Origin: Candidatus Saccharimonadota bacterium
Lineage (GTDB): Bacteria > Patescibacteriota > Saccharimonadia > Saccharimonadales > Saccharimonadaceae
Assembly: GCA_030536095.1 (NCBI GenBank)
Contig: JAUNQQ010000032.1
Coordinates: 1-5,166, forward strand
DNA length: 5,166 bases
Direction: 5' to 3'
The first letter of the stretch is position 1; each line of letters opens with the position of its first letter. A model generated the notes under the pieces. It was not told where the DNA came from. It ran no database searches and saw only the letters and a list, made by a program, of their open reading frames with translations. The translations under genes were made by a program, and so were the position numbers. Of the stretch, positions 1-4,718 are shown piece after piece.

Positions 1-366
1 AATGTATTGTATTTACCAGAAGCGGTTTATACGGTATTAAATTACGGAACGGCGGGAACGGATACGATTGTAATTGATTTATCGGGATATGACTTGTCGG
101 AATACGATTTTAGCTCATATACGGTAATTGCTCATGCTTATGCACGACCAGGCTCAACAGAGAATGTAAAGAAATTAGATGTAGATAATGGGCCGGTAAC
201 AATAGATACGAAGTACGAAAAACCAGTAGCTCCAGATGTGCCAGATACAGGAAAGATTCTAGGAGATTTAAAGATTTCGACGGTGGATTATTGGATTTTC
301 GGCCTGGGAGTAGTTGGGGTTTCAGCAGCGTTTGCTTATCATCAGATGAATAAGCGTAGGCGATAA
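1..366 (+). CDS. C-terminal part of a sortase-type surface protein (partial, 5' end outside window)
   Basis: The frame is open from the window edge to TAA at 364-366 and gives 121 residues, so the true start lies upstream; the TTG at 7 is not a credible start. The visible part is a Tyr/Asp/Ser/Thr-rich extracellular-type segment (about 1-75), a Pro/Lys linker, then VPDTG (80-84), a hydrophobic helix (about 97-113) and a basic KRRR tail ending the protein. That order of motif, helix and positive tail is the architecture of cell-wall sorting signals; VPDTG departs from LPXTG only in its first residue. The gap of about 12 residues between the motif and the helix is longer than usual, so simple anchoring by the helix is an alternative. 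I infer a surface-exposed protein on the outer face of the membrane or wall. The N-terminal domains, and hence its function, cannot be seen. Two hairpins follow the stop. Confidence 0.8.
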   Translation, partial: NVLYLPEAVYTVLNYGTAGTDTIVIDLSGYDLSEYDFSSYTVIAHAYARPGSTENVKKLDVDNGPVTIDTKYEKPVAPDVPDTGKILGDLKISTVDYWIFGLGVVGVSAAFAYHQMNKRRR

Positions 367-373
367 GAATATG

Positions 374-411
374 CTCGCGGGGTGAGAGCCGCGAGTGACG
401 TGTTTGTTTTT
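374..411 (+). terminator. GC-rich hairpin after the surface protein gene, possible first terminator
   Basis: CTCGCGG (374-380) pairs perfectly with CCGCGAG (389-395) around an eight-base loop, starting seven bases after the stop codon. The T-rich stretch (401-411) starts several bases after the stem and is interrupted by G, so termination here would be inefficient. It may act in tandem with the stronger hairpin at 421-458, or protect the 3' end of the mRNA. Confidence 0.5.
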
Positions 412-420
412 GGCTAAAAT

Positions 421-458
421 GGCAAGGTGTTATGCGAGGAACATCTTGCCTTTCTTTT
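421..458 (+). terminator. Intrinsic terminator of the surface protein gene
   Basis: GGCAAGGTGTT (421-431) pairs with AACATCTTGCC (440-450), giving 11 pairs with one G-U and an eight-base loop, followed directly by TTTCTTTT (451-458). This is a canonical rho-independent terminator. Its 3' arm and U-tract also supply the -35 element of the next gene. Confidence 0.88.
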
Positions 459-474
459 AAGAGTGTCATATAAT
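446..474 (+). promoter_or_regulatory. Promoter of the HdeD-like gene, overlapping the upstream terminator
   Basis: A perfect -10 TATAAT lies at 469-474. Seventeen bases upstream is TTGCCT (446-451), a 4-of-6 match to the -35 consensus, lying inside the terminator's 3' arm. Transcription would start near 481, leaving a leader of only about a dozen bases that consists mostly of the ribosome binding site. Confidence 0.75.
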
Positions 475-482
475 CAAGATAG

Positions 483-488
483 AAGGAG
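483..488 (+). promoter_or_regulatory. Ribosome binding site that fixes the HdeD-like start at 493
   Basis: AAGGAG sits four bases before ATG 493. The frame is open further upstream to a GTG at 427, but that codon lies inside the terminator hairpin, upstream of the -10 box, and has no ribosome binding site. Confidence 0.85.
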
Positions 489-492
489 TTTT

Positions 493-1164
493 ATGGAAAA
501 AATAGAGAAAAAAGTGAGAAGCTTTATCGATTTATCAATTGGAACATCTGTGGCGTTTTTAGTCTTAGGATTAATTTTTTTAGTTGCGCCAGATTTATCG
601 CTCGATATTATCCGGTGGTTTTTTGCAATTATAGCGTTGAGTGCTGGCCTTTCAATTATTATTCGAAATAGTATGCGACAAGCATATATATTTTCGGGTA
701 TGACTATCCTTGGGGTAATGCTAGTGCTAATTGGAATGGTGTTTGTGTTCTACCCGAGTATTATGAGTATCTTTCCGATTCTATTGGGCGTTTGGCTAAT
801 TGCATCGGCGATAAGTTCGCTGGCGGCAGCAAGCACACTAAAGAGTAAAAATGATTCTGCGGTGATTATCTTTACAAGTATTATCTCTGCAATTTGTGGA
901 ATTCTGCTGATGGCAAATCCGTGGGGTGGGACCATGTCGATTATTATGTTGGCGGGGATTATGATGATGATTCATGCAGTAGCCAATATCATTGATCTTG
1001 TAGTGTTTAGGAAAAATTTTAATGACTTGAGCGAGGAGGTAAATGATTTTGTAGGACGAAAGAAGAAGGAGATAAAGAAGAAAATCGCTGAAGCAACAGA
1101 GGCGGAAGTGAAGGAAGCGAAAAAGACGGAGGAGAAAAAGACGGGTGCAAAGAGGGAATCTTAG
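493..1164 (+). CDS. HdeD/DUF308 family six-helix membrane protein with charged C-terminal tail
   Basis: This 223-residue protein has a short basic N-terminus, six hydrophobic helices in three hairpins (about residues 14-178), and a Lys/Glu-rich tail (about 180-223). The hairpins form an internal repeat with an exact 55-residue period: Gly 26, 81 and 136, and Pro 33, 88 and 143, each Gly-to-Pro interval being seven residues. That glycine/proline helix-hairpin repeat is the hallmark of the DUF308 family, whose E. coli member HdeD is linked to acid resistance; the molecular activity of the family is not well established. The tail is predicted cytoplasmic, probably helical, and encoded by an almost pure purine stretch (about 1060-1155). 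ATG 493 was chosen because of AAGGAG at 483-488 and the promoter just upstream. A strong promoter in front and a terminator behind indicate a single-gene transcript. A stress or membrane-integrity role is inference from family only. Confidence 0.85.
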   Translation: MEKIEKKVRSFIDLSIGTSVAFLVLGLIFLVAPDLSLDIIRWFFAIIALSAGLSIIIRNSMRQAYIFSGMTILGVMLVLIGMVFVFYPSIMSIFPILLGVWLIASAISSLAAASTLKSKNDSAVIIFTSIISAICGILLMANPWGGTMSIIMLAGIMMMIHAVANIIDLVVFRKNFNDLSEEVNDFVGRKKKEIKKKIAEATEAEVKEAKKTEEKKTGAKRES

Positions 1165-1179
1165 TTGATTTACAGGTAC

Positions 1180-1215
1180 GGAGTTTCGCACAAGGTGCGA
1201 AACTCCTCCTTTTTT
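1180..1215 (+). terminator. Strong intrinsic terminator of the HdeD-like gene
   Basis: GGAGTTTCGCAC (1180-1191) and GTGCGAAACTCC (1195-1206) form a perfect 12-pair stem with an AAG loop, followed by TCC and six T (1210-1215). It begins 15 bases after the stop codon. Confidence 0.93.
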
Positions 1216-1257
1216 GCCTCAAGCGAATCTGTTTTATTAAACTCGCCTATTTTAGAC

Positions 1258-1286
1258 TTGATTTTTTTACATAAGTATGTTAAAAT
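1258..1286 (+). promoter_or_regulatory. Promoter of the diguanylate cyclase gene (extended -10)
   Basis: TTGATT (1258-1263) as -35, a 17-base spacer, and TAAAAT (1281-1286) as -10, preceded by TGT (1278-1280), an extended -10 element. The expected start is near 1293, giving a leader of nearly 60 bases, much longer than for the neighbouring genes. The leader contains a short inverted repeat, GTGC-AA-GCAC (1313-1322), and the ribosome binding site GGAG (1342-1345). No known riboswitch consensus is recognisable in it. Confidence 0.75.
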
Positions 1287-1350
1287 TGGTACATCATGTC
1301 GTTAAGAAAAAAGTGCAAGCACATTTCGGAATTATAGAATTGGAGTACTG

Positions 1351-2466
1351 ATGGGGGAGAAACGTAGAAAAACAGATCAGGATCAGTGCCGATGGGGGGA
1401 GATGCTGCTGTATTTGGGAGTTAACCGGGAGCAGTTCGAGAGTATACATAGCCAGGTTAACAGGCAGAACCGGCGAGTTTTGGAAGCTGCGAATTTAATC
1501 GCGGGAATCGTAGTAATAACTCTTCTGGGGGCGAGTTGCCTTCCGATACTTTCTGAATTTTTAGGGAAGTTTCGAGCGGCATTTGCATTATCCGCAATTG
1601 CCTTCGTGATAATCCGGACTATGCCAGAATTACTCGGAAAAAATCCTCGTTCAACATTGATTTGTTGTTACATGATGATTGGCGCGCTGTATGGCCTAGC
1701 AATTCTCACTGGGCCAGTGTATGACCATGAAAATCTGTCAACAACTTTTCTAGTGATGTTATTCGCGACGCCGTTTCTGATTGTTGATATTCCGGTGCGA
1801 GTAACATTATCTTCGGTAATTGCTAGCTTTATATTTATGATCGTATCGCTAGCAAATAAGGAGCCAGGACTACTGGGGTATGATGTAATTAATTGCATCA
1901 TATTCCTAATAGCAAGTACGCTGATGGATTTTTACATTCAGCGACTGAGGATTTCGCAGATGACCTATATTCGTCAAATTGAGACGGAGCGAGATACGGA
2001 TGGTTTGACGAAATTGCTGACCAAAGACGCGGGGAGGACGCAGATTGAAGAAGAGATGAAAGCCGGTAGGCAGGGCGCCTTGATAATCTTTGACCTCGAT
2101 AATTTTAAAGAGGTTAACGATACTTACGGGCATCTGATTGGTGATACGATTCTCAGTGCGGTGGGGATGATATTGAAACAAAGTTTCCGTGCGCAAGATA
2201 TTACGTCGCGGTTTGGTGGGGACGAATTCCTCATCTACATGAGCGGCGTAACCGATAGTGAGCTGATTGAGCAGCGAGCTGCGCAGATTCACGATCAGAT
2301 GGCTGAACTCGCGGCGAAGCTGCCGGGGGCCGATACGGTTTCCTGTAGCTTCGGGGTTGCGTTTTTTTCAGCAGATGAGACGCAATACCTCGAGTTGTTT
2401 GAGAGGGCGGACCAAGCGCTGTATAGCGCAAAACAGAGCGGCAAAGATCAGCTCCAATTTTACTGA
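1351..2466 (+). CDS. Membrane-anchored GGDEF diguanylate cyclase
   Basis: The protein (371 residues) should make cyclic di-GMP from two GTP. After a charged segment (1-45) come about six membrane helices (about 46-195), with no recognisable ligand-binding domain, then a short connector and the GGDEF domain (about 211-371). Catalytic features are intact: the D-x-L-T entry (DGLT 217-220), DLDNFKEVND (248-257) with metal-binding Asp248 and substrate-binding Asn256, the GGDEF signature at 289-293, SFGVAFF (333-339) and the ADQALYSAKQSGK region near the end. RAQD (280-283) lies five residues before GGDEF, the exact placing of the RxxD inhibitory site, so product feedback is expected. ATG 1351 has GGAG five bases upstream. 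The gene looks richer in G+C (about half in sampled lines) than its neighbours (nearer 40%). The N-terminus around residues 18-50 resembles, from memory, GGDEF proteins of gut Clostridia; transfer is inferred. No c-di-GMP effector is visible nearby. Confidence 0.93.
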   Translation: MGEKRRKTDQDQCRWGEMLLYLGVNREQFESIHSQVNRQNRRVLEAANLIAGIVVITLLGASCLPILSEFLGKFRAAFALSAIAFVIIRTMPELLGKNPRSTLICCYMMIGALYGLAILTGPVYDHENLSTTFLVMLFATPFLIVDIPVRVTLSSVIASFIFMIVSLANKEPGLLGYDVINCIIFLIASTLMDFYIQRLRISQMTYIRQIETERDTDGLTKLLTKDAGRTQIEEEMKAGRQGALIIFDLDNFKEVNDTYGHLIGDTILSAVGMILKQSFRAQDITSRFGGDEFLIYMSGVTDSELIEQRAAQIHDQMAELAAKLPGADTVSCSFGVAFFSADETQYLELFERADQALYSAKQSGKDQLQFY

Positions 2467-2473
2467 TTCCAGT

Positions 2474-2501
2474 GAGGCGGACAAAATGTTCGCCTCTTTT
2501 T
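2474..2501 (+). terminator. Intrinsic terminator of the diguanylate cyclase gene
   Basis: GAGGCGGACA (2474-2483) pairs with TGTTCGCCTC (2487-2496), ten pairs with one G-U and an AAA loop, followed by five T (2497-2501). It starts seven bases after the TGA stop, which supports TGA being a true stop codon here. Confidence 0.9.
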
Positions 2502-2520
2502 ATGTGGATTCTAGGGCCAG

Positions 2521-2550
2521 AAAAAATGCGGACTTTTCGCCGCATTTTTA
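2521..2550. terminator. Bidirectional terminator between the convergent cyclase and khpA genes
   Basis: AAAAATGCGG (2522-2531) and CCGCATTTTT (2540-2549) form a ten-pair stem around an eight-base loop. Read on the plus strand it ends in a T-run, giving a backup stop for the cyclase transcript. Read on the minus strand it also ends in a T-run (the complement of A 2521-2526) and lies just after the khpA stop codon, so it is the likely khpA terminator. Confidence 0.87.
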
Positions 2551-2564
2551 TTTATAAGCTAAGA

Positions 2565-2987
2565 TTAGATGTCTAAATCGTCAAGATCAGCAAGCTCAGC
2601 GCGAGTTTTCTCGGCGAGATTTGTAGATGATTCAGAAGATTCATCGGTATCTTCTACTGAAGAAGTATTCGTCATCGGCTCTGGAGAAGCGAAAGAAGTT
2701 TCGTTATTGTCATAGTAAGAGCGGGGCTCATGCGATTCGCCATTTGAGTTCATAATCTTTAGATTATAACGAGCGTCATTCTTTGTTCCGAGGGCACGAA
2801 GAAGAGTCCTAATAGACTGGGCAGTAGCACCGCGGCGACCAATTACGCGACCGACATCTTCTGGATTTACGGTCAAAGCGAGCAAAACTCCTTTTTCGTC
2901 GATCGTCCGCTCAACCTGGACGTCATCTGGATTACTGACGAGGGTTTTCACGATGTATTCTACGAATTGTTGGTCAATTGTTGACAT
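2565..2987 (-). CDS. khpA: KhpA-type KH-domain RNA-binding protein with acidic C-terminal tail
   Basis: The protein has 140 residues. The first 78 or so match the KhpA (YlqC) family: a helix with VEYIVKTLV (9-17), an acidic/valine strand, NPEDVGRVIG (41-50), the KH GxxG loop GRRG (50-53) and the following helix ATAQSIRTLLRAL (54-66). KhpA proteins bind RNA, usually with partner KhpB/Jag, and affect cell division, envelope growth and small-RNA function in Firmicutes. KhpA is normally about 75-90 residues; here some 60 extra residues, rich in Ser, Glu, Asp and Asn, follow and end in an acidic block, LADLDDLDI (132-140). That tail looks disordered. ATG at 2987 is preferred over the in-frame TTG at 3002, because GGAG (3000-2997) lies nine bases before it and would overlap the TTG. 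Its own promoter and terminator suggest a single-gene transcript. The common rpsP neighbour is not seen here. Confidence 0.92.
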   Translation of the reverse strand: MSTIDQQFVEYIVKTLVSNPDDVQVERTIDEKGVLLALTVNPEDVGRVIGRRGATAQSIRTLLRALGTKNDARYNLKIMNSNGESHEPRSYYDNNETSFASPEPMTNTSSVEDTDESSESSTNLAEKTRAELADLDDLDI

Positions 2988-2996
2988 AAGTATTTT

Positions 2997-3000
2997 CTCC
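2997..3000 (-). promoter_or_regulatory. Ribosome binding site that fixes the khpA start
   Basis: GGAG on the minus strand lies nine bases upstream of ATG 2987. It overlaps the alternative TTG start codon at 3002-3000, which therefore cannot be served by it. Confidence 0.8.
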
Positions 3001-3017
3001 AATTAGTTTACTTTTTC

Positions 3018-3045
3018 ATTATAGCAAATTCCAATTAAATTTCAA
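3018..3045 (-). promoter_or_regulatory. khpA promoter
   Basis: On the minus strand: TTGAAA (3045-3040) as -35, a 16-base spacer, and a perfect TATAAT (3023-3018) preceded by TGC, an extended -10. The expected start is near 3011, giving a leader of about 24 bases. Just upstream of the -35 lies a short inverted repeat, GGGA-AA-TCCC (3048-3057), which could be an operator half-site but is too short to claim. Confidence 0.85.
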
Positions 3046-3067
3046 GTGGGAAATCCCGGCCGAAAAA

Positions 3068-4672
3068 CTAGCTTTGATGGCCACTCGGAGACCTTGGTAG
3101 TTCAATTTCAGGGGAGGATTCGGCGGGAGCTTTTGTTGGTTTTTTCTTAATTAGCAGAAGAATGATAATTATAGCAATTATAATACCACCAGCAACACCG
3201 CCCAAAACCCACCAAAGAGCATCATCCTTATTCTCCTTATTAATATCCGGCTCGGAGAGTTCCGTATTGACCGCAGATTCAGATTGTTCAACAGAGGTAA
3301 TTGATAAATCAGCACCGTCATCGCTTTCGTCCATCGCGGGGGGAGTTTCTGGATTAGTCGCGACAGCAGACCCATCGACATAGAGAGTGTAACCATTACT
3401 ATAGATGTTTTTAGTGGCCGCAACACTATTATCGAGAGAATCGACATAAGAGTCGGCGGTCAGGACCCAGATAGAGCTATCATCAAGCGAAATATCTGAT
3501 TTTTTAGCGGTATGAGCAGAATTAATTGCGCCCAAAAGATAGCTTCCCTGCGTCAGATTAAGAGCGAGCGAAGATACGTCGTCTATCACGAAATCCCCCT
3601 TGAGATTCTGATTTATTGCGGAAAGAGAGACATTTCCGCCATTACTGCCGGCGTTTCCCCATTTTCCACTAGTTGCTTTTAGAAAAACGAATTCCTCACT
3701 GGTATTATTAAATTTATTGTTCTCGAGGGTAATCTTTGCAGAGGTATTAGTAACGAAGAAATTATCCCCATGTGATTCGTTTAGGGTAGAATTTTTTGCG
3801 CTAAAAGTGCCCGTTCCTTCTTCGGCGTCACCCGACATTGACTGATAAATAAAAATGTTTTTATAAGTTTCGGAATTACCATTCAACTCTGTGTTTGAAT
3901 TATTAACAATGGTATTTGTAAGGGTAATCGTGTTTAGCCCTTCAATAACAGCACCTTCACTGACAGTAGAATTTAGAGTAGCATTAGATACGCTAACATC
4001 TGCGGTAGAATAAATTGCAGGACTACCAACACCGTTAGTTGTATATGTTCCACCGTCAATATTCTCCGTTCCACCCCCACGGTCACTGCGGATAGCGGCA
4101 GATGAATTACCTTGGGTCTCGACGGTAAGATTCTTAGCGTTCAGAGTTCCTCCACCAGTCACCATAATTCCGCCAGAATTATTCGCGGCTGTTTTTATCT
4201 CCGTGTCAGAAATATTTACCACGGCGTCACCATAAGCAAAGACAGCATTAGCGTATGAACCCTTTGTCTCGATAGTTCCGCCGGAAATATCCACCGTAGC
4301 ACCATTATACGCGAGAACAGCGGCATTTATGCCGTAAAAATCAGAGTTTTCACCGGAAGAGTCGCCGTATTTCTCGATAGTAGGATTTATTAGAGTAGAA
4401 ATTCCACCAGAGAATAGAAGCGCATTCTTCCCTGCTTCGTCAGAATAATATTTCTCACCAGAAGCATTTGTATCGGAAGAAATTTCTGTAGTACCAGAAT
4501 AGGAGACACTGGAAGAATCAAGCTGTCCGCCCGGAGCGCCAAGAGTAGCAGGGGCACCAGGGTTGCCTGGTCTCTCGGGGATAGCATGAACGGCTAGAAC
4601 GCCTAAGTTCATAGCGGTTAGAAAACCAAAACTAAATATACTAATTAAAAATACCGTGAGAGTTTTTCGCAT
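3068..4672 (-). CDS. Secreted beta-helix surface protein with C-terminal membrane anchor
   Basis: This 534-residue protein begins with a signal peptide (1-30; basic MRK, hydrophobic core, AVHA before the likely cut), then a Pro/Gly stretch (about 34-50). A long Asn/Ser/Thr/Gly-rich region (about 83-435) has repeats of roughly 25 residues, with coils starting near 124, 148, 173, 199 and 224; these read as rungs of a right-handed beta-helix, as in pectate-lyase-fold adhesins. An acidic linker (about 436-484) leads to a hydrophobic helix (486-508), KKK and a 24-residue cytoplasmic tail. No LPXTG-like motif is present, so it is a membrane-spanning protein, not a sortase substrate. From memory the repeat region resembles uncharacterised beta-helix proteins of gut Firmicutes. 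I recognise no catalytic residues; adhesion or glycan binding is inference. ATG 4672 has GGAAGG six bases upstream. No clear terminator follows, so some transcripts may read into khpA. Confidence 0.85.
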   Translation of the reverse strand: MRKTLTVFLISIFSFGFLTAMNLGVLAVHAIPERPGNPGAPATLGAPGGQLDSSSVSYSGTTEISSDTNASGEKYYSDEAGKNALLFSGGISTLINPTIEKYGDSSGENSDFYGINAAVLAYNGATVDISGGTIETKGSYANAVFAYGDAVVNISDTEIKTAANNSGGIMVTGGGTLNAKNLTVETQGNSSAAIRSDRGGGTENIDGGTYTTNGVGSPAIYSTADVSVSNATLNSTVSEGAVIEGLNTITLTNTIVNNSNTELNGNSETYKNIFIYQSMSGDAEEGTGTFSAKNSTLNESHGDNFFVTNTSAKITLENNKFNNTSEEFVFLKATSGKWGNAGSNGGNVSLSAINQNLKGDFVIDDVSSLALNLTQGSYLLGAINSAHTAKKSDISLDDSSIWVLTADSYVDSLDNSVAATKNIYSNGYTLYVDGSAVATNPETPPAMDESDDGADLSITSVEQSESAVNTELSEPDINKENKDDALWWVLGGVAGGIIIAIIIILLLIKKKPTKAPAESSPEIELPRSPSGHQS

Positions 4673-4678
4673 GTATTA

Positions 4679-4702
4679 CCTTCCTTTTTCTTTATTGTAT
4701 CA
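4679..4702 (-). promoter_or_regulatory. Extended -10 promoter and ribosome binding site of the beta-helix gene
   Basis: On the minus strand, TGA (4702-4700) followed by TACAAT (4699-4694) makes an extended -10 element. No convincing -35 box lies 16-18 bases upstream, which is tolerated by extended -10 promoters. Transcription would start near 4687, giving a leader of about 15 bases that holds GGAAGG (4684-4679), six bases before the ATG. Confidence 0.55.
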
Positions 4703-4718
4703 CAAAATCCAAATATTA

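Noticed and set aside
427..492. N-terminal extension of the HdeD-like protein from GTG 427
   Set aside because: The codon lies inside a terminator hairpin and upstream of the -10 box, and it has no ribosome binding site; ATG 493 has AAGGAG four bases upstream.
838..1222. Minus-strand open frames opposite the HdeD-like tail
   Set aside because: They arise from the purine-rich coding strand, giving Leu/Ser/Pro-rich translations, and overlap the terminator; no ribosome binding site or family resemblance.
1293..1350. c-di-GMP riboswitch in the cyclase leader
   Set aside because: The leader is too short and lacks the GEMM-type conserved loops.
2464..2472. UGA recoding (Gracilibacteria/SR1 code)
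   Set aside because: TGA 2464-2466 is followed within seven bases by a strong terminator, and no gene contains an in-frame TGA at a conserved glycine.
2267..2557. Plus-strand open frame overlapping the end of the cyclase gene
   Set aside because: It runs through two terminator hairpins and out of frame over the conserved GGDEF C-terminus; its translation is Arg/Ser-rich shadow sequence.
3040..3067. Intrinsic terminator for the beta-helix gene
   Set aside because: Only short palindromes (CGGCCG, GGGA-AA-TCCC) are present, without a following U-tract on the minus strand.
3068..3220. Sortase signal at the C-terminus of the beta-helix protein
   Set aside because: No LPXTG-like motif precedes the helix, and the 24-residue tail after it is longer than a sorting-signal tail.
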